Notes: generated by a model not told the origin, from the sequence alone. A DNA stretch of 64,000 bases from Oscillatoria sp. SIO1A7 (GCA_010672965.1 JAAHFN010000001.1:1-64000), one strand, 5' to 3'; counted from the stretch's first letter, positions 33,940 to 43,323 are shown. Translations and numbers: made by a program.

Positions 33940-36210
33940 CTACCGCCGCTCGATCTCCGCTGCCGGCAAAAGCAAAGACTCCTCTATCTCTTGTCGCACC
34001 TCCCGACTAACATAACAATCGGTATTCAAACAATCTACCAGCAGCTTATTAGCATCGTAATAGCGATCGAGCAATTTCTTTTGCTCCTCGTCGAACTGCC
34101 AGTCATGGCCAATATTGCGATGCTTAATTGCAATTGCTCTTAATTCCTCTGTCCAAGCTTTGCCCTCAGTTTCCTTCCATTGCTGCAATTGTTCTTCGTC
34201 GCCGTCTGTATCTTCGCTGTTTGGATCTTCGCTGTTTGGATTGGGGCTGTCTGAATCCGGGAGTTTTGCCTTGAGTCGTTGCAATTCTTCCGCCAACTCG
34301 GGATTGAGACCTTGGGCGAGGTCGAGGTCTAGATCTAGGTCGAGGTCGAAGTCTAGATCGAGGGCAATGGCGATGTCTAAGTCCAGAAGGAGGTCGGAAT
34401 TGAAAGCGAAGTTAAAGTCGAAGATGTAGGCGAACTGTCGGTCGATCGCTTCTGCCAGGGCGAGGCCAAAGTAAAAACCCCGAACTGCAGCGGACTTATA
34501 AGGAACCTCAACCCTAAGAGATTTCTGGTTAACCCAACTCAGAAATTCTTGCAGCTTCTCATTTTCTGCCAACAACCCATCGATTCGGTCTTTCATCGAC
34601 TTTAGCAAAACATCTGCGCTGTCCAACATTTCAGCGCTCAGCAAAAATACTTCTTGCCAGCGTTTCTCCGTCAGATGTTCCACCAACCCTTGCAAAGTTG
34701 GGTCGTCCTCAGCCTCGGGATTGCAAGTAGCGACAATCTTGCGAGCGGTGAAATATTCGTGAAAGGTCGGGTGCAAGAAGGAATAGATGCCCTGCGCCCG
34801 TTCTATTAATACTCCGTGCTGTGCCTCCATCGATTTCAACGCCGCCGCGCTATCGACATCTAGAGCGTCTGGGTCGGTGCTGGCATCGGTCCGATTTTGG
34901 ATATAATCCTTGAGGTACCCTTCCAGCTCTTGTTGCGAGCAAAAATATTTGCCCGCTTCAAAGGTGGCGCGAGCAATCCGACCGAGCATATCTTTTTTGC
35001 GTCTTAGGGAAAGATCCCGATAAGGGCGATCGCCTTCTATATTGCGTTCGGCATCCCATTGCGTTAGCAGCACGTCAAGTCCAGTCTCATAGAGATCGGT
35101 GTAATTGCTGGGAAAGCTCTCCGAGTCGTCAAAGACTAGACATAATAGGATCGCCAGCAGGGGACTGCTAGTCAGTTTCTTTTTAGAGGGTTCTGCCTCC
35201 AGTCTCTCCAGAAAGCGAGGGGTCTGTTTCAGGTCGTCTTTGCCCCGAAACCATCTACCGCAGAAACCGGCGATTTGCTCGTCGTCAAAATCGGCAATTT
35301 CTATCTCGACAAACTCCTCGAAGGCATATTCTGGCTTCGCAGTCCGACAGGTAATGGCGAACCGATTCTCGGGGAACTGCTCGGAAAGTTTCTTAATTTC
35401 TCCCAAAACTCGGCTGCTGTGGGCATCTGTCACTTCGTCCAATCCGTCTAGCAATATTAATGCCTTGCCCGCAGCCAAAATCTGCTGCCAATCTTGCGAT
35501 CGCACCAGGCTTTGGTTGATGTATGCCAACAAATCCGGCTCACCTTCAGCTTCGGCAAAGTCCTTTAGAAACACGAACAGAGGCACCTGCTTTTTCTGGA
35601 ACCAACTATCAATACACTCAATAGCCACATGCTTGAGAAAAGTGCTTTTTCCCGCTCCGGGCTTGCCCAGAATCAATACTTTAGAATTTTCGTCGAGGGC
35701 TTCGAGACCTGGACGGCGAGGGGAGCGCACCTGCCCCACACCAAGGCTCTCGAACTGCTGCGGGTCGGTCTCGCGCCATAGCTCCGACAGTTTCAGCCCC
35801 TGCCGCCCGCTAATCCGCTCCCGAATATTGACGCGGGTATCGACTTCGCCCAATTTCATCGGCCGTTCTATATCCAGCACCCGCAGGTTGCTGCATTTTT
35901 CCCGGATAAGCGGCTCTATCTGCTGCCGCATCGAGCGCACGATATCCTCGATTGCACTAGCTTCCGGGCTATCGGCTTTGGACAACCCGGCCGCATCATA
36001 CCAATCCATCCCCAGCACTTCACAAATAGCCTTAAAGCTCTTGAGTCCAATTGGCTTGCAGGTATAAAAACTCTGAATTGTAGCCCGAGATCTGCCGACC
36101 AAACGTGCCAATACATTCTTATCGTCTTGGGCAACTCTTTTGAGTGCCGCCTTTGCCTGAATTAGGCCCTCTGCTTTTAGTGCGAGCGATCGCTTTTCCC
36201 GTTTCGGCAT
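33940..36210 (-). CDS. HTH-NACHT NTPase
   Basis: 756 residues from the ATG at 36210 (a TTG 54 bases upstream is possible). The N-terminal helix-turn-helix (AQDDKNVLARLVGRSRATIQ, KSFKAICEVLGMDW) is followed by a NACHT NTPase: Walker A LGKPGAGKSTF (near 182-190) and Walker B ALILLDGLDEV (D255 and D258). A winged-helix and helical region comes next, then a C-terminal domain of the NACHT-associated type seen in cyanobacteria. A run of alternating Leu-Asp (DLDLDLDLDLA) is coded by a 6-base repeat near 34320-34345, followed by a Ser/Asn/Asp/Glu-rich loop. NACHT proteins act as conflict switches, and bacterial ones can give phage resistance; no specific effector domain is recognised here. Confidence 0.85.
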   Translation of the reverse strand: MPKREKRSLALKAEGLIQAKAALKRVAQDDKNVLARLVGRSRATIQSFYTCKPIGLKSFKAICEVLGMDWYDAAGLSKADSPEASAIEDIVRSMRQQIEPLIREKCSNLRVLDIERPMKLGEVDTRVNIRERISGRQGLKLSELWRETDPQQFESLGVGQVRSPRRPGLEALDENSKVLILGKPGAGKSTFLKHVAIECIDSWFQKKQVPLFVFLKDFAEAEGEPDLLAYINQSLVRSQDWQQILAAGKALILLDGLDEVTDAHSSRVLGEIKKLSEQFPENRFAITCRTAKPEYAFEEFVEIEIADFDDEQIAGFCGRWFRGKDDLKQTPRFLERLEAEPSKKKLTSSPLLAILLCLVFDDSESFPSNYTDLYETGLDVLLTQWDAERNIEGDRPYRDLSLRRKKDMLGRIARATFEAGKYFCSQQELEGYLKDYIQNRTDASTDPDALDVDSAAALKSMEAQHGVLIERAQGIYSFLHPTFHEYFTARKIVATCNPEAEDDPTLQGLVEHLTEKRWQEVFLLSAEMLDSADVLLKSMKDRIDGLLAENEKLQEFLSWVNQKSLRVEVPYKSAAVRGFYFGLALAEAIDRQFAYIFDFNFAFNSDLLLDLDIAIALDLDFDLDLDLDLDLAQGLNPELAEELQRLKAKLPDSDSPNPNSEDPNSEDTDGDEEQLQQWKETEGKAWTEELRAIAIKHRNIGHDWQFDEEQKKLLDRYYDANKLLVDCLNTDCYVSREVRQEIEESLLLPAAEIERR

Positions 36211-36620
36211 CTTGTTTCTGAGATTTTTTGTCTCTTTCTCGAAGTTTAATCCAACAATAGACAAAAATTATACATCCTCAAACCATTGCGGGCATTGGGC
36301 ATTGGGCAATAACTGGGGTATGGGGTGTGGGGTGTGGGGTGTGGGAAGAGAGATGGGGGAGGATGGGGAGACTGGGGAGAGGGGGGAGAAAAGAGAAAAT
36401 TTTGCGTGCAGCTCTGCTGCTTATGCGCGGGAGCGCAGGCTGCGCCAACAGCTTTTAGCTCTAGCTGAGAGGCCCCTGTATAGGGTAGGAGCGATCGCTC
36501 CTCTGGCGAAGAGTTTATTAAAGGCGATCGCGCCCGTACAATCGTCTTATTTTAGCCCATTTTTTAGGTTCGGTCAATGGTTAGTAGTATTATTGAAACA
36601 GATAATATAGATCTAAGGCC
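36211..36620. repeat. Spacer with GGGGTGT heptamers
   Basis: ggggtgtggggtgtgggg heptamers (about 36318-36345) and ggagactggggagag units, then a GC-rich part with HIP1 sites. Nothing coding recognised. Confidence 0.75.
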
Positions 36621-36881
36621 ATGAGCAAAGTAATCTTAGAAATCCCTGACGACTTGGCAGAAGCTCTCTGCGTGCCTCCCGAAGAGCGACTGCCTCGCTT
36701 GCGTCGAGAGCTGGCAGTGCGATTATATGAAAAAGGTTTGCTCTCTTTCGGTAAGGCTCGCGAGCTGGCTCAGATGAGCAAATGGGACTTTCACGTTTTA
36801 CTCGGAAACGAGGAAGTCGTCCGCAGCTATGATGTAGAAGAATTAAAGACAGATTTAAAAACATTGGAGTCTTTAGATTGA
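36621..36881 (+). CDS. UPF0175-family antitoxin
   Basis: 86 residues, start ATG at 36621. LYEKGLLSFGKARELAQMSK followed by WDFHVLLG is the characteristic UPF0175 core (helix-turn-helix-like). These proteins are the usual partner of DUF3368 PIN-domain toxins, and the stop overlaps the TTG start of such a gene by four bases (ttga), so the pair is translationally coupled. Probably binds its own promoter and the toxin. The downstream toxin is broken by an insertion, so the antitoxin may now have no toxin to neutralise. Confidence 0.88.
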   Translation: MSKVILEIPDDLAEALCVPPEERLPRLRRELAVRLYEKGLLSFGKARELAQMSKWDFHVLLGNEEVVRSYDVEELKTDLKTLESLD

Positions 36882-37474
36882 AAGCGATATCGAATTCCTC
36901 TATTTTGATAGCTCTAAGCAGGATTGAACGACTAGAGCTGTTACACCTCCGATTCCCGGAGGGGATTCTAGTACCTCAAGCGGTTTGGCGAGAGGTTGTA
37001 GAAACAGGGAGCGGCCGTCCAGGAGCAGAGGAGGTAGCCTCGGTTTCATGGGTGACCGTGCGTCCGGTCGGTAACAAAGCATTAGTATCCCTACTGCGTC
37101 TGGGATTGGACGAAGGTGAGGCGGAGGCGATCGCCTTAAGCTTGGAAGAGCCAGCAGAAGCCATTTTACTCGATGAAAAGAACGCACGTCGAACAGCAAA
37201 GCGTTTGGGTTGGGAGCATTTCACTTTTGCAACCTAATAGCCCGAAGGGCTTTGTTTGTGTAGCCGCGCCTTTAGGCGTCAGGCGGCAGCGTACAAAATT
37301 GAAATGCTCCCTTTGGGTTTGGCAATATTGGGCACGGTAGGCATCCTAATTTGGGCGAAACGAACTGGAGCAATTCCAAACCTGAGAGCAGAACTTAATG
37401 TTTTGCAAAGTAAGGGAAATTTTCGCCTTAGTAAATCGGTTTATCAACAGGCTGTAAGTGCAGTTGGAGAGTAA
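36878..37474 (+). pseudogene. DUF3368 PIN-like toxin gene split by a 100-bp element
   Basis: The 5' part (36878-37211) encodes DUF3368: SNSSILIALSRIERLELLHL (PIN aspartate position replaced by Asn), VPQAVWREVVETG, LDEGEAEAIALSLE and LLDEKNARRTAKRLG. It then runs into element 37212-37311 and stops at 37237. Removing the element and one tttgggtt copy gives an uninterrupted frame RTAKRLG-LAILGTVGILIWAKR and on to QQAVSAVGE at 37474, total about 162 residues, the family's normal size. The TTG start overlaps the antitoxin stop. The truncated product lacks the C-terminal PIN helices, so toxicity is probably lost. Confidence 0.9.
37204..37319. mobile_element. MITE, family A, copy in the toxin gene
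   Basis: A 100-bp element (37212-37311) has ends gggagcatttcacttttg and caaaattgaaatgctccc. The 8 bases tttgggtt are duplicated on each side (37204-37211 and 37312-37319). The inside carries cgcctttaggcgtcaggcgg. No coding capacity. Other copies with their own 8-bp duplications are at 47767-47895 and 63682-63815. Confidence 0.95.
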
Positions 37475-37520
37475 AACAGGGTATTTTCCGGCGTCCTGGC
37501 TTTCCTGAGTGACAATTGTT

Positions 37521-40500
37521 CTACCATTGCCAATTATCCATGCCAGCCTGTCGCGCTTTTTCCAGGATGACGCCAACTTGGTTATTGAAAATCTCCATAT
37601 AGCGCCGATCGCGCTGATTAAAACTGACTTTAAAATGGTCGGGAACGCGAGGCCAGTCATCCATATTATAGTCGGGGAACTCTCCCGGTTTGCGCTTGTT
37701 GAGCAACTGAGTGACTCCCAGCAATTCGCCATCAAAACTGAAAAGGGGCATACAGAGGAGACTGCAACTCCGATAGCCGGTTTTCCAATCAACTTTTTTG
37801 GCATAATCGGCATTGGAGGAATCGTACAAATCAAAAGGAATAGCCATTTCCTGGCGCGAAAAAGCGACAGTGCCGGCAAAGCCCGTACCAATGGGGCAGC
37901 GCAGTTCCCCGACGCCGGGAATGTTCGTCCACAAATCCCCGCGATCGCGATCGAACAACCACAAGCTACTGCGGTCTGCATTAGTCAATGTTTTCGCCGC
38001 CTCCATCACCAAGCGGACAATTGCTGGGGAGTTCTCGCCCTCTTGGCTTGTAGAGAGAATAGCCGACCACAGCGCCTCGATCGCTCGTTTTCCCTGGATG
38101 GTGCGGATTTCGCGATGAAAAGACTGAAACCCTTCCAGAATTGGCAGCATGGACTCAGCCCGCTTTTCCAGTTGCTTTTCGCGATCTGCCGCAGAACTTT
38201 GGGAGAATGCAGAATCCTCAAAAAACTCTAAAACTGCCACTAGATTGCCCAAGCGACCCATCAAAGGAAAGATAGATTTTTTGCGAAGCGGAGCGCCAGT
38301 TTTAGCCGGGGTTAAAGAACGAACATTATAGAGCCATTCCCTGGGTTTAGAAGTTGCAATCTCCCTGGCGATGCCGCGTTCCGCCGGAACCCTCACTTCT
38401 ACAATTCCCCTGCCAAACTCTTCCATACGCAACGTCCAAAATTCATTTTCCTCAGCACTAAAGAGGAAAATCGTTGCCTGCTCTGCCCCCAGCAAGCCGC
38501 GAATAGATTTCGTAGTAAAGTCGAGCATATTATATAGGGTCTGGTATAGCGGCTCATCGCTCTCGGCACCCAGGGCATTACTCATCATCGACAGAGTATT
38601 ATGGACGCTTTCTTTCGGTTTTATTTTGGCAATCCGCTCCAGGTCTTCATGGGTTCTGGCATATTGGAGGACGACCCCAGCTCGCTCGTTAAAGACCTGC
38701 ATCGACTGGCGATCGCTTTCGTCAAAGCTGGCCTGGAATTGCTCCGGTGGCTCCGGCCAATCAGTGAAATTATACTCGGGATAATCCCCCGATTTGCGTT
38801 TATTCAATAACTGAGTAACTCCCAACAATTCGCCATCGGGATTCAACACCGGCATACAAAGCAGGCTGCAAGTGCGATACCTGGTTTTCAAATCTGTATT
38901 TTTGGCATAATCGGCATTGGAGTCTTCGTATAAATCAAAGGGGATAATCATAGGCTCCAGAGATTGCGCCACTTTGCCAGCAAAGCCGGTGCCAATCTCG
39001 CAGCGCAACTCTCCGATGCCGGGAAGCTCCGTCCACAAATCGCCGCGATCGCGATCTACCAACCATAAGGTGCTGCGATCGGCATTCATTAATTTTTTGG
39101 CCGCATCCATGACCCGCTGGAGAATTTCCTTAGTATCCAAACTGCTCTTGTCCAGAGAGCGCGTAGCTTCTGCCAGGGCAGCAGTCGCCCGCAGTTTTTT
39201 CGTCGCCTTATAAGAAGACTGACAGCTTTCCATAATCCGGCAGATTGGCGGGGCAAACTTAGTCAATCGCATTTGGTCTTCTGCGCTAAAGCCCCGGCGA
39301 TCTATTCTCTCCGATAGCATTTTCTGGGGATTGTCCGGTCGAGCTATCTTGTTGAGCAATTGGACTATCGCCACTACCTCCCTGTCTTCATTCAGAATAG
39401 GAAAAGCCAAGACATTATAGGTTTGGTAGCTATATTTGCGATCGGATTTTTTTACCAGGGTAGAGCGCGGATCTTCATACAGGTTATTGGCAATATGAAT
39501 AGCTTGTTTGCTCTCGGCGGCCTGACCGGCAATTCCTTCCCCCAGCCGCACCTGAATGTCCAGGAATTCATCCCCTTCATGTTCGGCCACCAGAGACCAT
39601 AGTTCGTTTTTTTCTGGATTTAGTAAAAAGATAGTGACGCGATCGCCAGCGAGCAAATCTCCCAAGAGCAAGGCGATTTCCCGGACTACTTCATAGAGAA
39701 CTCGTTCCGAACCTTTGCCCTTAGCCACGTTGGCGAGCTGAGAAACTAGCAGTTGTCGTTCTAATTCCGCCAAAGCCTTAGTAAATTTGCTATCGCTACT
39801 TTGCTCTTGCGTCTCTGGAATCTGTAAATTATTTTCTACCCACTTGGAGTTAAATACCGCTTCGTAAATTCGATTGGCAACTGTTAATTTTCCTGACTGC
39901 TTGACAACTAAACCCGACAGTTGCAGTTCTATTTCTTCCCGAGTACAATCGGCAAGATCGGCTAGGTCTGGAATATCTGCGATCGCCTCGTTGCCAGAGG
40001 ATTCGGGTACAGTCAAAATTTGCCTATAGAGCTTTAATAACTCAATAGTTTGCTTGCCCTTGCTTAACAGGCGATCGCGAATTATCTGCAAATGTTGCGG
40101 TTCGTCTTGGTTTTCCCAATTTTCAATAACTAGCTCTTGCACCAAGTTTTCCGTCCAAGATACTTCCTCGCCGAGCATAGGACAGTCTGGCGCTTCTGCT
40201 ACCAGCTTGCAGAGCTTCTGGGTTAGAAAAGGCTGTCCCCCGGTCCAGCTCAAGACCGCTTCTAGTAATTGCTTGTAGTTGGCAGACTTTGCTTTTAATC
40301 CATTGCCAAGAATTTCAGCTTCCTGCAATTCAAAGTTATTCAATTCTATAATTCGAGCAAAAGCAAACGGCGTCGGGTTATTGTTCTCTCCAAGCAAATC
40401 CGCAGGAGAAGCTACGCCCAAGAGAGCAAAGGTGAGGCGTTTGTATGCCGGACGCGAGTCGCGACGCTCGTAGCAAGCTCGAATAAAACGAAAAAAATTA

Positions 40501-40979
40501 CTGACCGAGAAGGGCAGCTTTAAAGCGCTATCGATTTTATCTAAGAATATGACTATATTTTGTTCCGCTAAAAACTCGCAGGGCAGCAGAACTTCGTCGA
40601 TAAACTTGGCCAATCGCGATAGGGGATAGAGGGATTGTTTTTGCTTCCACCAGCTTTTCAAACCGCCCATATCCTCTAGAAGATTAAAGCGGTTTGCCAA
40701 AGTGTAGGCAATTCTGGCATAAAACTGGCTTTCGGTCAGCTCCGGCTTGACAATCTTGCTCAGGTCAATATTGGCACAAGCAATCCCATCTTGCCGCAGC
40801 CTTCGCATTCCTTGGAGGCACAAGCTAGATTTGCCGGTATGCGGGGGAGCGAGAACGAGACAAAATACCCCCGATCGCAAGCTTTCATATAGCTGGCGAT
40901 CGCCTTGACGCCAGATATATGTTGGAGACCGAGGAGGCAGACTTTCTCCGATTTGATATTGGCTGGCTATATCGGTCAT
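37521..40979 (-). CDS. AAA_35-type ATPase with four GAF domains
   Basis: 1152 residues. The N-terminal 400 form an AAA-like ATPase of the AAA_35 type found in cyanobacterial multidomain signalling proteins: Walker A APPHTGKSS (44-52) and IVIFLDKID as Walker B. Four GAF domains follow (about 420-590, 615-785, 830-955, 965-1145). GAF2 and GAF4 are close duplicates (DRGDLWTELPGIGELRCEIG and DRGDLWTNIPGVGELRCPIG), as are their tails. Many such proteins end in a cyclase or kinase; this one stops after GAF4 (KARQAGMDNWQW), with no output domain. The start ATG at 40979 (MTDIASQYQIGES) is preferred to a TTG at 40991. Function: likely ligand-sensing ATPase. Confidence 0.82.
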   Translation of the reverse strand: MTDIASQYQIGESLPPRSPTYIWRQGDRQLYESLRSGVFCLVLAPPHTGKSSLCLQGMRRLRQDGIACANIDLSKIVKPELTESQFYARIAYTLANRFNLLEDMGGLKSWWKQKQSLYPLSRLAKFIDEVLLPCEFLAEQNIVIFLDKIDSALKLPFSVSNFFRFIRACYERRDSRPAYKRLTFALLGVASPADLLGENNNPTPFAFARIIELNNFELQEAEILGNGLKAKSANYKQLLEAVLSWTGGQPFLTQKLCKLVAEAPDCPMLGEEVSWTENLVQELVIENWENQDEPQHLQIIRDRLLSKGKQTIELLKLYRQILTVPESSGNEAIADIPDLADLADCTREEIELQLSGLVVKQSGKLTVANRIYEAVFNSKWVENNLQIPETQEQSSDSKFTKALAELERQLLVSQLANVAKGKGSERVLYEVVREIALLLGDLLAGDRVTIFLLNPEKNELWSLVAEHEGDEFLDIQVRLGEGIAGQAAESKQAIHIANNLYEDPRSTLVKKSDRKYSYQTYNVLAFPILNEDREVVAIVQLLNKIARPDNPQKMLSERIDRRGFSAEDQMRLTKFAPPICRIMESCQSSYKATKKLRATAALAEATRSLDKSSLDTKEILQRVMDAAKKLMNADRSTLWLVDRDRGDLWTELPGIGELRCEIGTGFAGKVAQSLEPMIIPFDLYEDSNADYAKNTDLKTRYRTCSLLCMPVLNPDGELLGVTQLLNKRKSGDYPEYNFTDWPEPPEQFQASFDESDRQSMQVFNERAGVVLQYARTHEDLERIAKIKPKESVHNTLSMMSNALGAESDEPLYQTLYNMLDFTTKSIRGLLGAEQATIFLFSAEENEFWTLRMEEFGRGIVEVRVPAERGIAREIATSKPREWLYNVRSLTPAKTGAPLRKKSIFPLMGRLGNLVAVLEFFEDSAFSQSSAADREKQLEKRAESMLPILEGFQSFHREIRTIQGKRAIEALWSAILSTSQEGENSPAIVRLVMEAAKTLTNADRSSLWLFDRDRGDLWTNIPGVGELRCPIGTGFAGTVAFSRQEMAIPFDLYDSSNADYAKKVDWKTGYRSCSLLCMPLFSFDGELLGVTQLLNKRKPGEFPDYNMDDWPRVPDHFKVSFNQRDRRYMEIFNNQVGVILEKARQAGMDNWQW

Positions 40980-41063
40980 ATCTATAAACAATTTAAAGTC
41001 ACCGAGAGTAGAAAATTGCTCTATCGAGCTATCGACCTATAAAAAAACGGTAAATTGGGCTTT

Positions 41064-41193
41064 ATATCAAATCCGCGTAGCTGTTCCATAAATCCCGTAG
41101 GGGTTCCCCGGGAGCGCCCCGGCCGCCCTGGTTGGTCTGGGGCGCTCCCGGGGAACCCTACAAATATTGTAACCGTTTGACCGGATTTGATAT
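41064..41193. mobile_element. MITE-like element, family D, copy 2
   Basis: 130 bp with ends atatcaaatccg and ccggatttgatat, near match to the copy at 14419-14542. The centre is taggggttccccgggagcgcccc and its rough complement. Confidence 0.7.
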
Positions 41194-41722
41194 TACTTTT
41201 TTATTCACCTCCATGACGATCTGGATCGAACTTGTAAAAGTGAAGGTTATCTTGTACTTTACTATAAAAAATTCTAGAGCATCTGCGATCGCTGCTGCCC
41301 CGTCCCATTTTGAAAACATCCGCACTATACTTGGGACATTTTTGATTTTGAAGCGATCGGACGCGATCGGTGAGCTGCATGGGTTTCTTGGGCGAAGCAT
41401 TCAAATACAATAATCTTCTTTAATAGCACAAGCTGTCTCGGGAATGCTGTCGCCCCTACGCCCCCGGAAGCCCCCTAAGCCCTAAATCGATACTCGATAC
41501 CGAGCGCTGAATGCCAAATCTAAAAAAACATACCCTTGAAAGCGGGCAATATGGGGGGAGTGGGTTGGAGCTGCACGGGTTTATCGCCTCTGGAATCGCG
41601 CTCGCTTCTGGAACGGACTGGAAATTTTGCGATCGAGATTATCACGGCTGAGATAACCGATGCAATAAGCATAAATGCTTAATCAAATGCCAAGATAACG
41701 CCCCAAAAAAAAGTCAAGTTCT

Positions 41723-41790
41723 CAGTAGGATGGGACCAGCGAAAAGTCCCTACCGGATCTGGCGGACTTTTCGCTGGTCCCGTCCTACTG
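41723..41790. repeat. Long near-perfect hairpin
   Basis: Arms of 27 bases with a 14-base loop; one G-U type mismatch. No T-run follows closely, so a palindromic element is preferred over a terminator. Confidence 0.85.
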
Positions 41791-41909
41791 AAATTCCAAA
41801 TTTTTTGTGCGATCGTTTAAGCGGATTTGATATAATTAATAGGTAAAACCCCCAATGGGTAACGAAGGACGGTAAAAACCCCAATCAAAAATCAAAAATC
41901 AAAAATCAA

Positions 41910-43241
41910 TTAGTCTGAGGACTTATAAATCGGAATTTCAATAATAAACTCAGTGCCCAAGCCTTCTGAAGAGATGCACCGCAGTTTGCCCCTATGTTTT
42001 TCTTCAACGATTTGGCGAGAAATGGACAAGCCCAAGCCCGTGCCCTTGCCTGGAGGTTTTGTGGTGAACAAGTGGTCGAATATTTTAGCTTTTACTTCCT
42101 GGCTCATTCCCGGCCCGTTGTCTTCGATCGCGATCGCCATATAGTCGCCGTTATCAATAATCTCCGTCCTAATCGCAATTTTATTGGGATCTGCATTAAT
42201 TTCCTCATAACTGCGACCTTGGTTGGATTCGTCTAAGGCATCAATAGCATTAGCGATCGCATTCATAAACACTTGATTGAGCTGTCCTGGATAGCACCAT
42301 ACTTCTGGCAAATTGCCATAATTTTTGATAATCTCAATTGCCGGACGCTTTTCGTTTGCTTTCAGTCGATGCTTTAAAATTAATATAGTGCTATCCAAGC
42401 CATCGTGGATATTAAACTTTACCATTTGACTGGTATCGGAGCGCGAGAAAGTTCTCATAGACTTGCTAATTTGAGCAATGCGCTGAGTGCCTTCTTTCAG
42501 AGATGAGATTAGTTGCGGCAAATCTTCCACAACAAAATCCAAATCTATAGCCTCTATTTGTTTTAATATTTCTGCTCCTGGTTCGGGAAACTTTTTCTTG
42601 TATAGATTTAGCAGAGTAATCACTTCCTGAATGTACTGCTGAGCGTGATTTATATTGCCATAAATAAAGTTTACAGGATTATTAATCTCGTGACCGACTC
42701 CCGCTACTAATTGTCCCAGAGTCGCCATTTTTTCATGCTGTACTAATTGAATTTGAGTTTCCTTCAGCTTTTCTAGTGAAAGAGCCAGTTCTGCAGTTCG
42801 CTCTGTCACCTTCTGCTCTAAAATTTGGTTTTGTTCTTGGAGTTGCTTGCTTAGGGAACGAAGCTTCATATGAACGTTGACTCTGGCCAAAACTTCTTCA
42901 GTTTTAAAAGGCTTGGTAATATAGTCAACAGCTCCTAGAGATAACCCTTTTACTTTATTATCCGTGTCGTCAAGAGCGGTCATAAAAATTACCGGAATTT
43001 CCTTCGTTGCCGGATTTTCTTTGAGCCTTTTACAAGTCTCAAATCCATCCATCCCGGGCATCATCACGTCTAACAATATGAGCGCTGGTGGTTTGTACTG
43101 AACCTGTTTGAGCGCACCTTCGCCGCTCTTGGCCACCGCGACCTTGAAGCGAGCGCTCCCCAAGGCGTAGGATAGCACTTTTAAATTGTTGGGGTTATCA
43201 TCGACAATTAAAATAGGCTCTGTTTCCATAACCTGGCTCAT
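41910..43241 (-). CDS. Receiver-histidine kinase hybrid
   Basis: 443 residues. N-terminal receiver with phospho-acceptor D58 (PPALILLDVMMPG) and K111-P (YITKPF region), coiled coil, then a histidine kinase of the HATPase_c type with H184 in GVGHEINNPV and ATP-binding blocks FMNAIANAID, EDNGPGMS and GKGTGLGLSISRQI. It likely receives phosphate from another kinase or serves as a regulatory kinase. GAGGAG upstream of the ATG at 43241. It ends the minus-strand set 47325 to 41910 and sits 82 bases after the Cache kinase gene, so the two are likely cotranscribed and form a phosphorelay. Confidence 0.9.
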   Translation of the reverse strand: MSQVMETEPILIVDDNPNNLKVLSYALGSARFKVAVAKSGEGALKQVQYKPPALILLDVMMPGMDGFETCKRLKENPATKEIPVIFMTALDDTDNKVKGLSLGAVDYITKPFKTEEVLARVNVHMKLRSLSKQLQEQNQILEQKVTERTAELALSLEKLKETQIQLVQHEKMATLGQLVAGVGHEINNPVNFIYGNINHAQQYIQEVITLLNLYKKKFPEPGAEILKQIEAIDLDFVVEDLPQLISSLKEGTQRIAQISKSMRTFSRSDTSQMVKFNIHDGLDSTILILKHRLKANEKRPAIEIIKNYGNLPEVWCYPGQLNQVFMNAIANAIDALDESNQGRSYEEINADPNKIAIRTEIIDNGDYMAIAIEDNGPGMSQEVKAKIFDHLFTTKPPGKGTGLGLSISRQIVEEKHRGKLRCISSEGLGTEFIIEIPIYKSSD

Positions 43242-43323
43242 GCTTTTGCTTCTCCTCGTTCCCAGCTCGATCGACGCAAGGGCTACTCTCTGCCTTTATT
43301 TTCATCTTAATTGAATTTAAAAT

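Larger units (their letters stand above)
40980..41909. repeat. Spacer with three inverted or dispersed elements
   Basis: Contains a family D element (41064-41193; ends atatcaaatccg and ccggatttgatat, GC-rich core ggggttccccgggagcgcccc). It also holds a copy (41383-41539) of a repeat shared with 48281-48406 and 49303-49429, and a long hairpin at 41723-41790 whose 27-base arms (cagtaggatgggaccagcga and its complement) differ by one base. A solo gcggatttgatata end follows. No gene recognised; the frame at 41132 is a repeat artefact. Confidence 0.75.

Noticed and set aside
35105-36067. Plus-strand 320-codon frame opposite the NACHT gene
   Set aside because: Antisense shadow; sense protein has clear motifs.
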